The notes under the pieces: model-generated
The model's input: only the letters and a program-made list of their open reading frames with translations
Told to the model about the DNA's origin: nothing
The model's database searches: none
Assembly: GCF_025263565.1 (NCBI RefSeq)
Contig: NZ_CP079865.1
Span: forward strand, 558,001 to 622,000
DNA length: 64,000 nt
Source: Mycobacterium sp. SMC-8
GTDB lineage: Bacteria; Actinomycetota; Actinomycetes; Mycobacteriales; Mycobacteriaceae
Direction of reading: 5' to 3'
Translations under genes and position numbers: made by a program
Part shown: piece after piece, positions 46,125 through 56,062 of the stretch
Position numbering within the stretch: the first letter of the stretch is position 1
Layout: the number at the start of each line of letters is the position of its first letter

Positions 46125-47591
46125 TCAGACGGCAGTGGCGATCGCCTTGATCTCGAGGTATTCCTCGAAACCGGCGAGCCCCATCTCCCGGCCGATGCCG
46201 GATTGCTTGTAGCCCCCGAAAGGCATGTCGGCGGAGTACCAGACACCACCGTTGATGTTGACCGTCCCCACCCGAAGACGGGCGGCCACGGCGTTGGCGC
46301 GGTCGAGATCCGGTGAGAACACCGTGCCCGACAAGCCGTACGGCGAGTCGTTGGCGATGCGCACAGCGTCGTCGTCGCCGTCGTGGGCGATGACGGTCAG
46401 CACCGGACCGAAGATCTCCTCGCGAGAGACCTTGGCGTTGTTGTCGAGGCCCGCGATCACGGTGGGCTCGATGAAGAAGCCGGTGTCGCGGTCGGCGGGA
46501 CGCCCACCGCCGCAGGCGAACCGGCCGCCCTCGGCGATGGCGGAGTCGAGGTAGCCCTGGATCCGATCGCGCTGTCGCGCCGAGATCACAGGTCCGCACA
46601 CCGTGCCCGGGTTGGTCGGATCCCCGGGATTGAGGCCACCCATGGTGGCCGCAGCGGCGTCAACGGCTTCGTCGTACCGGGCGCGGGGAACGACCAGGCG
46701 GGTGGTGATAGCGCACCCCTGCCCGGCATGCATCGACGCGGTGAACGCCGCCATCGAACAGGCACCGGCAAGATCGGCGTCGTCGAGTACCAGGAACGCC
46801 GACTTGCCGCCGAGCTCGAGAAACACCTTCTTCAGGGTGGCCGACCCGTCGGCCATCACTGCCCGCCCGGTGTTCGTCGACCCGGTGAACGAGACCATGT
46901 CCACCCGTGGGTCTTTCGACAGCAGCGCACCCACACCGTGGTCACTGGAGGTGACGATGTTGACCACCCCGGCCGGGAAGTCGGTGTGCTCGGTGATCAG
47001 CTCGCCGAGCACCGCCGCCGCCCAGGGTGTGTCAGGAGCAGGCTTGAGCACCAACGTGTTTCCGGCGGCGAGCGCCGGGCCGATCTTGGCCAGATTGATC
47101 TGGTGCGGGAAGTTCCACGGGGTGATCGCGCCGACCACGCCGATGGCTTCGCGTGCGATCGTGCGCTGAGTCTTGATGCCCATCGGCGACGCGGTACCGA
47201 AGTCGGTGGACCACCGGTAGGACTCGGCTGTGTCGGCGCAGAACGTCAGGTCCTCGACAGGGCCTTCGAGTTGGGCGGCCGCGGTGAGCATCCGCGGCGC
47301 TCCGACCTCCGCCATCGTCAACTCCCGCAGTTCCTCGACATGGTCGCGCATCGCCCGCTGTAACTGCCGGATACAGCGCACGCGCAGCTCGGTGTCGGTC
47401 GCCCAGCCCGTCTCGTCGAAGCTGCGGCGGGCAGCGCCGATCGCCGCACTCATGTCCTCGGCGTTCGCGTCGGCGGCCGCACCGAGTGTCTCCTCGGTGG
47501 CGGGATTGACGGTGGGGAACGTGCCCGCGCTTCCGGCGACGAGCTTTCCGTCGATGAGCAGCCGGCTTTCGCGATCGGCCAGGACTGGCAT
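46125..47591 (-). CDS. aldA: NAD-dependent aldehyde dehydrogenase (AldA, Rv0768-like)
   Basis: This 488-residue ALDH superfamily enzyme has FTGSTNTGRAV for cofactor binding, LELGGKS with the general-base Glu, HAGQGCAITTRL with the catalytic Cys, and EEIFGPVL. It oxidises aldehydes to acids, probably within the same catabolic operon as the SDR and dehydrogenase downstream. The ATG at 47591 has AGGAGG 4 nt upstream. The upstream intergenic region holds two copies of the palindrome GGACAnnTGTCC, candidate sites for the divergent TetR. Confidence 0.95.
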   Translation of the reverse strand: MPVLADRESRLLIDGKLVAGSAGTFPTVNPATEETLGAAADANAEDMSAAIGAARRSFDETGWATDTELRVRCIRQLQRAMRDHVEELRELTMAEVGAPRMLTAAAQLEGPVEDLTFCADTAESYRWSTDFGTASPMGIKTQRTIAREAIGVVGAITPWNFPHQINLAKIGPALAAGNTLVLKPAPDTPWAAAVLGELITEHTDFPAGVVNIVTSSDHGVGALLSKDPRVDMVSFTGSTNTGRAVMADGSATLKKVFLELGGKSAFLVLDDADLAGACSMAAFTASMHAGQGCAITTRLVVPRARYDEAVDAAAATMGGLNPGDPTNPGTVCGPVISARQRDRIQGYLDSAIAEGGRFACGGGRPADRDTGFFIEPTVIAGLDNNAKVSREEIFGPVLTVIAHDGDDDAVRIANDSPYGLSGTVFSPDLDRANAVAARLRVGTVNINGGVWYSADMPFGGYKQSGIGREMGLAGFEEYLEIKAIATAV

Positions 47592-47614
47592 CCGACCTCC
47601 TGTGTCTGATTGCT

Positions 47615-47626
47615 GGACAACTGTCC
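47615..47626. promoter_or_regulatory. palindrome GGACA-AC-TGTCC (candidate TetR operator 1)
   Basis: A perfect 12-bp inverted repeat lies 24 bp upstream of the aldA ATG in the divergent aldA/tetR promoter region. The same half-sites with the same 2-bp spacing recur at 47761-47772, which argues against chance. Confidence 0.5.
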
Positions 47627-47760
47627 GAAATAGTTCTTTCGAACCATAGCCTCAGGCATCGACCTCAAGCAAGGATCGGCGGCCGGCACTTCCAGCAGAG
47701 GCGGTATGCGCTGGCATTTTTGTTCGCCGCTTGCCTCATGCATGTGCGGTCGGATAGCTT

Positions 47761-47772
47761 GGACAGGTGTCC
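47761..47772 (+). promoter_or_regulatory. palindrome GGACA-GG-TGTCC at tetR start (candidate operator 2)
   Basis: This second copy overlaps the predicted transcription start and GTG of the TetR gene. Just upstream, TAGCTT (47755-47760) is a -10 box 6 nt from the GTG. A repressor bound here would block its own leaderless transcript. Confidence 0.5.
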
Positions 47773-48363
47773 AGTGATGCTGTTGCCGCGCTCACAGATG
47801 GCTCGACGCATCCGCCACGCAACCGTCGACAGGAAGAGACCTTCCGTAAGGTGCTGGCCGCCGGTCTGGAGATGCTGCGCGAGTCCTCTTATGCCGACCT
47901 GACGGTGCGCGCGGTGGCGGCTCGGGCCAAGGTGGCGCCGGCCACCGCCTATACGTACTTCTCGTCGAAGAATCATCTGATCGCCGAGATCTACCTCGAT
48001 CTCATCCGCCAGGTCGACTACTTCACCGACGTCAACGACAGCACCGTCACGCGCGTCGAGAAGACGCTGCGCACCATGGCCCTCATGGTCGCCGACGAAC
48101 CCGAGGTGGCGGCGGCCTGCACCACAGCGCTGCTCTCTGGCAACGACGCCGCCGTCCGTGCGGTCCGCGAGCGTATCGGCGCCGAGATCCACCGCCGAAT
48201 CCGCGCCGCGGTCGGCCCGGATCCGGACCATCGCACGCTGGCCGCGTTGGAGATGACGTTCTTCGGCGCCCTCGTCAACGCCGGCAGCGGCGCCTTCACC
48301 TATCACCAGATCGCCGACCGGCTGAGCTACGTGGTCGGCCTCATAGTCGGAGAGGACCGTTGA
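47767..48363 (+). CDS. TetR-family regulator (Rv0767c-like)
   Basis: This 198-residue regulator has the helix-turn-helix TVRAVAARAKVAPATAYTYFSSKNHLI at about residues 46-72. It corresponds to Rv0767c. The GTG at 47767 is fixed by the -10 box 6 nt upstream. It is divergent from aldA and overlaps the start of cyp123 (TTGA), so it heads the cyp123-SDR-cyp51-ferredoxin-SnoaL transcription unit. The repeated GGACAnnTGTCC palindromes suggest it controls both directions. Confidence 0.92.
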   Translation: MSSDAVAALTDGSTHPPRNRRQEETFRKVLAAGLEMLRESSYADLTVRAVAARAKVAPATAYTYFSSKNHLIAEIYLDLIRQVDYFTDVNDSTVTRVEKTLRTMALMVADEPEVAAACTTALLSGNDAAVRAVRERIGAEIHRRIRAAVGPDPDHRTLAALEMTFFGALVNAGSGAFTYHQIADRLSYVVGLIVGEDR

Positions 48364-49568
48364 CAGTCAGCGAGGTACGGCTCGACCCGTACGACTACGA
48401 CTTCCATGAGGACCCCTACCCGTACTACAGGCGGCTGCGCGACGAAGCCCCGTTGTACCGCAACGAGGAACTCGGGTTCTGGGCACTGTCCCGCCACGCG
48501 GACGTGCTGAAGGGTTTCCGCAACAGCACCACGCTGTCCAACAAGTTCGGCGTCTCACTGGATCCGGCGTCGCGCGGGCCGCATGCGTCGAAGACCATGT
48601 CCTTCCTGGCCATGGATGATCCCGACCACCTGCGGCTACGCACGCTGGTCTCGAAGGGCTTCACCCCGCGGCGCATCCGCGAACTCGAACCGCGCGTCAC
48701 CGAGATCGCGGTAGCGCATCTGGACAGCATGCTGGAGATCGCGAGAACCGGTGTCACCGTAGATTACGTGGATGAATTCGCCGGCAAGCTCCCGATGGAT
48801 GTGATCTCCGAATTGATGGGAGTACCCGAAGCCGACCGCGTCCAGGTGCGGGCGTGGGCGGATGCGGTGATGCACCGTGAGGAGGGCGTCACCGATGTGC
48901 CCGACTCGGCCATCGAGGCGTCGCTGAACCTGATCGTGTACTACCAGGAGATGGTGGCCGAGCGCCGCAAGAAGCTTACCGACGATCTGACGTCGGCTCT
49001 GCTGGAGGCCGAGATCGACGGGGACCGGCTCACCGACGACGAGATCATCGGCTTCATGTTCCTGATGGTGATCGCCGGCAACGAGACCACCACGAAACTA
49101 CTTGCCAATGCCGCTTTTTGGGGACATCGGAATCCCGACCAGCTGGCACCGGTCTACGACGACTTGGAGCGGGTGCCGCTGTGGGTCGAGGAGACGCTGC
49201 GCTATGACACGTCGAGCCAGATCCTGGCCCGCACCGTGTCGGGTGAGCTGACGCTCTACGACACCAGGATCCCCGACGGCGACGTGCTGTTGCTCCTGCC
49301 CGGTTCGGCGCACCGCGACGAGCGGGTGTTCGAGAACCCCGATGACTACCTCATCGGGCGTGAGATCGGCTCCAAGCTCATGAGTTTCGGCAGTGGCGCA
49401 CACTTCTGCCTCGGCGCGCATCTGGCGCGCATGGAGGCACGGGTGGCACTGGCCGAGTTGTTCAAGCGAATCCGCGGGTATGAAGTCGACGAGGCCAACG
49501 CCGTCCGAGTCCACTCCAGCAATGTCCGCGGGTTCGCTCACCTTCCGATTCATGTGGAGATTCGCTGA
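48360..49568 (+). CDS. cyp123: cytochrome P450 CYP123
   Basis: This 402-residue P450 has I-helix AGNETT, EETLRYD for ExxR and heme loop FGSGAHFCLGAHLARMEAR. Its place between the TetR gene and the SDR upstream of cyp51 equals that of Rv0766c (cyp123). The substrate is unknown; co-transcription with cyp51 and ferredoxin suggests sterol or lipid oxidation. TTG at 48360 overlaps the TetR stop by TTGA. The SDR starts on its stop (TGATG). Confidence 0.93.
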   Translation: MTVSEVRLDPYDYDFHEDPYPYYRRLRDEAPLYRNEELGFWALSRHADVLKGFRNSTTLSNKFGVSLDPASRGPHASKTMSFLAMDDPDHLRLRTLVSKGFTPRRIRELEPRVTEIAVAHLDSMLEIARTGVTVDYVDEFAGKLPMDVISELMGVPEADRVQVRAWADAVMHREEGVTDVPDSAIEASLNLIVYYQEMVAERRKKLTDDLTSALLEAEIDGDRLTDDEIIGFMFLMVIAGNETTTKLLANAAFWGHRNPDQLAPVYDDLERVPLWVEETLRYDTSSQILARTVSGELTLYDTRIPDGDVLLLLPGSAHRDERVFENPDDYLIGREIGSKLMSFGSGAHFCLGAHLARMEARVALAELFKRIRGYEVDEANAVRVHSSNVRGFAHLPIHVEIR

Positions 49569-50427
49569 TGCCTCGTTTTGATCCTCTGCCCGACCGGCGT
49601 CCAGCGCTGGTCGCCGGCGCTTCGTCCGGAATCGGGGAAGCCACCGCGATCGAGCTTGCCTCGCGGGGATTTCCGGTGGCGCTCGGGGCACGCCGTGTCG
49701 AGAAATGCCAGGAGACGGTCGACAAGATCCGCGCCGACGGCGGTGAGGCGGTCGCCGTACATCTGGATGTCACCGATCCCGATTCGGTGAAGGCGTGTGT
49801 CGAACAGACCGTCTCCGAGCTCGGGGAGATCGAGATCCTGGTCGCGGGCGCCGGTGACACCTACTTCGGCAAGCTCGATTCGATCAGCACCGAACAGTTC
49901 GAGTCACAGATCCAGATCCACCTGATCGGCGCGAACCGGGTTGCCACCGCAGTACTCCCCGGCATGCTCGAACGCCGGCGCGGCGACCTGATCTTCGTCG
50001 GATCCGATGTGGCGCTGCGGCAACGGCCGCACATGGGCGCCTACGGCGCCGCCAAGGCGGGGCTGGTCGCGATGGTCACCAACTACCAGATGGAACTCGA
50101 GGGCACCGGCGTCCGCGCGTCGATCGTGCACCCCGGCCCGACCAAGACCTCCATGGGCTGGAGTCTGCCGGCAGAACTGATCGGGCCGGCCCTGGAGGAC
50201 TGGGCCAAGTGGGGGCAGGCCCGCCACGACTACTTCCTGCGCGCCGCCGATCTGGCCCGCGCCATCACGTTCGTCGCCGAGACCCCGCGCGGCGGCTTCA
50301 TCGCGAGCATGGAGCTGCAGCCCGAAGCTCCGCTCGCATCGGTCAAGGACCGTCAGCAACTGAAAGTCGATGAGGAGTCGCTTCCTGGGAGCAGGAGCGA
50401 AGCGACCCGAGGGAGGGATTTGAAATC

Positions 50428-50431
<4 letters not shown>
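49568..50431 (+). CDS. SDR-family oxidoreductase (Rv0765c-like)
   Basis: This 287-residue classical SDR has VAGASSGIGEATAIE at residues 13-27, the active-site serine in FVGSDVALRQ and Tyr/Lys in GAYGAAKAGLVAMV. It corresponds to Rv0765c. ATG at 49568 shares its A with the cyp123 stop. The C-terminus (about 20 residues after QLKVDEES) is basic and Arg/Gly-rich and is joined to cyp51 by ATGA. Its position between two P450s suggests that it oxidises or reduces a P450 product. Confidence 0.92.
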
Positions 50432-52007
<1,576 letters not shown>

Positions 52008-52009
52008 AT

Positions 52010-52549
52010 GTGGCGTCACGGGAGCAACTTGAGGACTGGGTAGAGCGCTGGCTCAAGGCCAATCAGGAGGCCGAGGCGGCCGGTGACTGGAAGCCGTTGG
52101 CGGACTTCTACACCGACGACGCCACCTACGGCTGGAACATCGGGCCCAAGGAAGACGTCATGTGCGTGAACAGGGACGAAATCCGCGACGTCGCGCTGGG
52201 CCTGGAGATGGAGGGCCTGGAGAACTGGGTCTACGAGTACCAGAAGGTCCTCATCGACGAGAAGCAGAACGAGATCGTCGGCTTCTGGAAGCAGATCGCC
52301 AACAAGAGCGACGGCACCCGCGATGAGATCTACGGCATCGGCGGCAGCTGGTTCCGTCTCAACGACCAACTGCTGATCGAATGGCAACGTGACTTCTTCG
52401 ACTTCGGCCACGTGCAGAAGGCGTTCCTGAAGCTGATCGAGTCCGGGGACCTCACCCCGACCATGCAGAAGCGCATCGAGCGCTCGCTGGCCGGCGAGAA
52501 ACTGCCGGGTTACTACCCGATCGGCGAGGCCCCGGCTCCCATCTGGTGA
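52010..52549 (+). CDS. SnoaL/NTF2-like protein (Rv0762c-like)
   Basis: This 179-residue protein has an N-terminal NTF2-like alpha+beta domain with WLKANQEAEAAGDWKPLADFYTDDATYGWN, matching SnoaL-like polyketide-cyclase/isomerase folds. It corresponds to Rv0762c. The GTG at 52010 is preferred because AAGGAG lies 6 nt upstream. An earlier GTG at 52004 overlaps the ferredoxin stop (GTGA) but leaves no room for the ribosome site. It may bind or isomerise a sterol-like P450 product. Confidence 0.85.
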   Translation: MASREQLEDWVERWLKANQEAEAAGDWKPLADFYTDDATYGWNIGPKEDVMCVNRDEIRDVALGLEMEGLENWVYEYQKVLIDEKQNEIVGFWKQIANKSDGTRDEIYGIGGSWFRLNDQLLIEWQRDFFDFGHVQKAFLKLIESGDLTPTMQKRIERSLAGEKLPGYYPIGEAPAPIW

Positions 52550-52592
52550 GGACACCACCAAGCAGTTGCTTGGGGGGCCTGTGATGTGGCTA

Positions 52593-52627
52593 ACTAGAGC
52601 CTCTAGTCTGGAACTAGGGGCTCTAGT
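52593..52627 (+). promoter_or_regulatory. inverted-repeat element with repeated CTAG upstream of adhB
   Basis: ACTAGAGCC (52593-52601) pairs with GGCTCTAGT (52619-52627). The 17-bp spacer contains a second dyad, CTAGT-CTGGA-ACTAG. The cluster ends 14 bp before the adhB ATG and could be an operator or a leader hairpin. It does not match the KstR consensus as I recall it. Confidence 0.5.
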
Positions 52628-52641
52628 CGAAAGCAGGAGAA

Positions 52642-53775
52642 ATGAAGACCAAAGGCGCTCTGATCTGGGAATTCAACCAGCCGTGGTCGATCGAGGAGAT
52701 CGAGATCGGCGACCCCGTCAAGGACGAGGTGAAGATCCAGATGGAAGCCTCGGGCATGTGCCATTCCGACCATCACCTGGTCACCGGCGACATCCCGATG
52801 GCAGGTTTCCCGGTGCTGGGCGGCCACGAGGGCGCCGGCATCGTGACCGAGGTGGGCCCCGGCGTCGAAGGCCTCGAGCCCGGTGACCACGTCGTGCTGT
52901 CCTTCATCCCGTCGTGTGGCGCGTGCCCGTCGTGTCAGTCGGGTCTGCGCAACCTCTGCGACCTCGGAGCGATGCTGCTCCAGGGCACTGCGGTCTCCGA
53001 CAACACCCACCGCATCCACGCAGCCAAGGACGGCACGCCGGTCATCCCGATGACCCTGCTGGGCACCTTCAGCCCGTACATGGTCGTGCACAAGAGCTCG
53101 GTCGTGAAGATCGACCCGTCCATCCCGTTCGAGGTCGCCTGCCTCGTCGGCTGCGGCGTCACCACCGGCTACGGCTCCGCGGTCCGCAGCGCCAACGTCC
53201 GGCCCGGCGACGACGTCGTCATCGCCGGCATCGGCGGCGTCGGCATGGGCGCACTGCAGGGCGCGCTGAACGCCGGCGCGCGCAACATCTTTGCGATCGA
53301 CCCGGTGGAGTGGAAGCGCGACCAGGCGCTCAAGTTCGGCGCCACCCACGCCTACCCCGACATCGCCAGCGCGATGATGGGCGTCGCCGAGATCACCGCG
53401 GGCCGGATGGCGGCCAAGACCATCATCACCACCGGTGAGCTCCACGGCGAAGAAATCGACAACTACCTCAACATCACGTCCAAGGGCGGCACCTGCGTGG
53501 TCACCGCGGTGGCCAACATGGCCAGCTCCGATGTGACGCTGAACCTGTCGATGCTGACGCTGCTGCAGAAGAACCTGCAGGGCACCATCTTCGGTGGCGG
53601 CAACCCGCACCACGACATCCCCCAGCTGCTGTCGATGTACAAGGCGGGCCGGCTCAACCTCGACGACATGGTCACCCGGCAGTACAAGCTCGAGCAGATC
53701 AACGACGGCTACAAGGACATGCTCGAGGGCCGCAACATCCGCGGCGTCATCCGCTACACCGACGCCGACCGGTAA
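52642..53775 (+). CDS. adhB: zinc-dependent alcohol dehydrogenase AdhB (NDMA-type)
   Basis: This 377-residue medium-chain dehydrogenase has the catalytic zinc ligands Cys/His in ASGMCHSDHH, GGHEGAGIVTEVG and the four-Cys structural zinc site CGACPSCQSGLRNLC. The Rossmann motif is AGIGGVGMGAL. The sequence resembles the Rxyl_3153 / NDMA-dependent subfamily associated with the redox carrier mycofactocin, so it may not release NADH freely (inference). It corresponds to Rv0761c. The ATG at 52642 follows GCAGGAG. Confidence 0.93.
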   Translation: MKTKGALIWEFNQPWSIEEIEIGDPVKDEVKIQMEASGMCHSDHHLVTGDIPMAGFPVLGGHEGAGIVTEVGPGVEGLEPGDHVVLSFIPSCGACPSCQSGLRNLCDLGAMLLQGTAVSDNTHRIHAAKDGTPVIPMTLLGTFSPYMVVHKSSVVKIDPSIPFEVACLVGCGVTTGYGSAVRSANVRPGDDVVIAGIGGVGMGALQGALNAGARNIFAIDPVEWKRDQALKFGATHAYPDIASAMMGVAEITAGRMAAKTIITTGELHGEEIDNYLNITSKGGTCVVTAVANMASSDVTLNLSMLTLLQKNLQGTIFGGGNPHHDIPQLLSMYKAGRLNLDDMVTRQYKLEQINDGYKDMLEGRNIRGVIRYTDADR

Positions 53776-53813
53776 CCCCAGAGCTCCCGCGAGGGTCTTG
53801 CTGAAGGAGTCAC

Positions 53814-54245
53814 ATGACAGAGACGGCCGAACTGACACCGGTGGTCGCAGCGTCGCGGAACTCGTGGCGCTGCGTGCAATCCGGCGACCGCGAAGGCTGG
53901 CTGGCCCTGATGTCCGACGACATCGTCATCGAGGACCCCATCGGGGAGGCTGTCACCAACCCCGACGGCACCGGGGTGCGCGGCAAGGACGCCGTTGCCG
54001 CGTTCTACGACGCCAACATCGGCCCGAACCAGCTGCGCGTCACCTGTGAGGAGACGTTCCCGTCCAGCAGTCCGACCGAGATCGCCTACATCCTCGTGTT
54101 GGAGACGACCTTCCCGAACGGGTTCGTGGCCACCGTACGCGGTGTGTTCACCTACCGCGTCGACGACGCCGGCCTCATCACCAACCTGCGCGGTTACTGG
54201 AACATGGACGCGATGAGCTTCTCGCAGAAGGAAAGCGCGGATTAG
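53814..54245 (+). CDS. ketosteroid-isomerase-like NTF2-fold protein (Rv0760c-like)
   Basis: This 143-residue NTF2-fold protein shows the pattern of steroid delta-isomerases: WLALMSDDIVIEDPIGE with a buried acid, FYDANIGPNQL and a hydrophobic pocket strand YRVDDAGLI. The homologue Rv0760c has a ketosteroid-isomerase fold. ATG at 53814 follows AAGGAG. It lies 38 bp downstream of adhB and 7 bp upstream of an SDR, which suggests a small steroid-modifying unit. The substrate is not proven. Confidence 0.87.
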   Translation: MTETAELTPVVAASRNSWRCVQSGDREGWLALMSDDIVIEDPIGEAVTNPDGTGVRGKDAVAAFYDANIGPNQLRVTCEETFPSSSPTEIAYILVLETTFPNGFVATVRGVFTYRVDDAGLITNLRGYWNMDAMSFSQKESAD

Positions 54246-54252
54246 CGGACTG

Positions 54253-55095
54253 TTGTCCGGCCGCGGAGCCGTCGTGGTCGGCGGCACACGCGGGATCGGC
54301 CTGGCCGTCGCCGAACTATTGGCCGCTCTCGACGCCGGGGTGGTGGTCAACGGCCGCGACGACGTCGCAGCGCACGAAGCGGCCGAACGTGTTCCGGGTG
54401 CGGTCGCCCACCCGGGCTCACCCGCCGATCCGGCGGTCGCCGACGCGCTGATCGGCACCTGCGTCCGCGAGTTCGGGTCGATCGACATCCTGGTCAACTG
54501 CGCCGGCACCGCCGAACCCGCCGGCTCGTCGATCCTCAACGTGACCACCGAGCAGTTCCAGAGCCTGGTGGATGCCCATCTGGGCACCGTCTTCCAGACC
54601 TGCCGCGCGGCCGCCCCGCGGATGGTGCAGCAGGGCTCCGGCGCGATCGTGAACACGAGTTCGTTCGCGTTCTTGGGCGACTACGGCGGCACCGGATACC
54701 CCGCAGGCAAGGGGGCGGTCAACAGCCTGACGCTGTCGATCGCGGCCGAACTGAAGGAGTACGGGGTGCGCGCCAACGTCGTGTGTCCGGGCGCAAAGAC
54801 CCGGCTGTCCACCGGGTCGGACTACCAAGCGCATATCGCCGAACTCAACCGCCGCGGCCTGCTCGATGATGTCAGCTACCAGGGCGCCCTCGACGCCGCG
54901 CCGCCGGAGTATGCCGCACCGACCTACTGCTACCTGGTCAGCGACCTCGCCAAGGACATCACCGGACAGATCTTCGTGGCCGCAGGCGGATTCGTCGGCC
55001 GCTTCGATCGGCAGCCCCCCGCGATCGTGGCCTACCGCGGCCACGAGAACGAGCCACCGTGGACGGTCGAGGAGATCGCAGCCCGGGTCAACTGA
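54253..55095 (+). CDS. SDR-family oxidoreductase
   Basis: This 280-residue classical SDR has the cofactor motif GGTRGIGLAVAE near residue 9, NCAGTAE in the NNAG position, catalytic Ser in NTSSFAFLG and YPAGKGAV for YxxxK. The C-terminal tail (about 35 residues after VAAGGFVG) is longer than usual. TTG at 54253 begins MSGRGAVVVGG; the family start and 7-bp gap to the upstream gene support it. The substrate is unknown. Confidence 0.9.
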   Translation: MSGRGAVVVGGTRGIGLAVAELLAALDAGVVVNGRDDVAAHEAAERVPGAVAHPGSPADPAVADALIGTCVREFGSIDILVNCAGTAEPAGSSILNVTTEQFQSLVDAHLGTVFQTCRAAAPRMVQQGSGAIVNTSSFAFLGDYGGTGYPAGKGAVNSLTLSIAAELKEYGVRANVVCPGAKTRLSTGSDYQAHIAELNRRGLLDDVSYQGALDAAPPEYAAPTYCYLVSDLAKDITGQIFVAAGGFVGRFDRQPPAIVAYRGHENEPPWTVEEIAARVN

Positions 55096-55148
55096 TCACG
55101 GCACCTGCGGTCTGATCTCCTCGTTCACCGACCGAGTTGCACGCCCGA

Positions 55149-55988
55149 CTACTTGAGCATGCTGCCGGCGTCCACGGTGACCGGGAGGCCCGTGATGTAC
55201 CGCGCCTCGTCAGAGGCCAGGAACAACACGGCATTGCTGATGTCCACCGGCTCGACCCAACCAACCGGCAGGACGTGCATGAACTGGGCGGCGACCGCCA
55301 TATCGTCGGGCCCCGGATTCTCCAGGTCCGGCCGGAAGAGCTTCATCGTGCCCTCGTTCATGAACAGCGGGGTGTTCACATTGGTCGGGCAGACGGCGTT
55401 GACCCGGATCGAGTGCTGGCCCAGCTCGACGGCGAAGGTGCGCATCAACCCGATCACGCCGTGCTTGGCGGCGATGTAGTGACCTGTGTGCGCGTACGGC
55501 TTGAGGCCGCCAACCGAGCTGGTGAGGATGATCGATCCGCCGCGGCCGCCAGAAAGAAGATGCGGCACAGCGGCCTTCACCGACTTCCAGACGCCCGACA
55601 GATTGACGTCGATCATGTCGTTCCAGTCATCTTCGCTGGTGTGGTCCAGCGTCTGCCCACCGTTGCCGATGCCCGCGTTGGCCACCACGATGTCGAGCCG
55701 GCCCAGCTGCTCCACCCCGGAGTCCACCGCCGCCTTCACCGCGGCGTAGTCACGCACGTCCACCTCGGCGGAGACGACCCGGCGACCGGTCCCCTTGACC
55801 AGATCGACGGTCTGGGCCAGGTCATCGGGTGTCGCCGGCGGGATCTCGGTGTTGCTGCTGATCGCTGCACAGACGTCGATCGCGATGATGTCGGCGCCCT
55901 CTTCGGCCAGCCGCACCGCATGACTACGGCCCTGACCGCGCGCCGCGCCCGTGATGAACGCGACCTTGCCCTCCACCCGACCACCCAT
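55149..55988 (-). CDS. mycofactocin-coupled SDR-family oxidoreductase
   Basis: This 279-residue SDR has TGAARGQGRSHAVRLAEEGADIIAID followed by an inserted stretch of about 20 residues (VCAAISSNTEIPPATPDDL) typical of mycofactocin-coupled SDRs, which hold NAD tightly. Other sites are VANAGIG, TSSVGGLKP and YIAAKHG (Tyr/Lys). The ATG at 55988 has GAGG 6 nt upstream. It follows the convergent SDR and is downstream of a TetR gene, with a partial operator at 56021-56036 between them. Confidence 0.9.
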   Translation of the reverse strand: MGGRVEGKVAFITGAARGQGRSHAVRLAEEGADIIAIDVCAAISSNTEIPPATPDDLAQTVDLVKGTGRRVVSAEVDVRDYAAVKAAVDSGVEQLGRLDIVVANAGIGNGGQTLDHTSEDDWNDMIDVNLSGVWKSVKAAVPHLLSGGRGGSIILTSSVGGLKPYAHTGHYIAAKHGVIGLMRTFAVELGQHSIRVNAVCPTNVNTPLFMNEGTMKLFRPDLENPGPDDMAVAAQFMHVLPVGWVEPVDISNAVLFLASDEARYITGLPVTVDAGSMLK

Positions 55989-56020
55989 GTGCCACCTCAA
56001 TTCCAGCCCGATAGTCGATG

Positions 56021-56036
56021 TTTGTCGATCGATCAG
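56021..56036 (-). promoter_or_regulatory. partial copy of the CTGATCGATCGATCAG operator
   Basis: TTTGTCGATCGATCAG differs from the full palindrome at 56726-56741 only at three of its first four bases. It lies 33 bp upstream of the mycofactocin-type SDR ATG, so it is a candidate second site for the TetR encoded between the two copies. Confidence 0.45.
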
Positions 56037-56062
56037 GAGCGTGACACCGATCGCGGGACCTG

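Noticed and set aside
52593..52627. KstR cholesterol-regulator box
   Set aside because: The CTAG dyads lack the AACnnGTT core I recall for KstR sites.
54241..54252. GGAC-TGTT-GTCC as a third TetR site
   Set aside because: Half-site spacing and inner bases differ from GGACAnnTGTCC and it lies within the start of an unrelated SDR gene.
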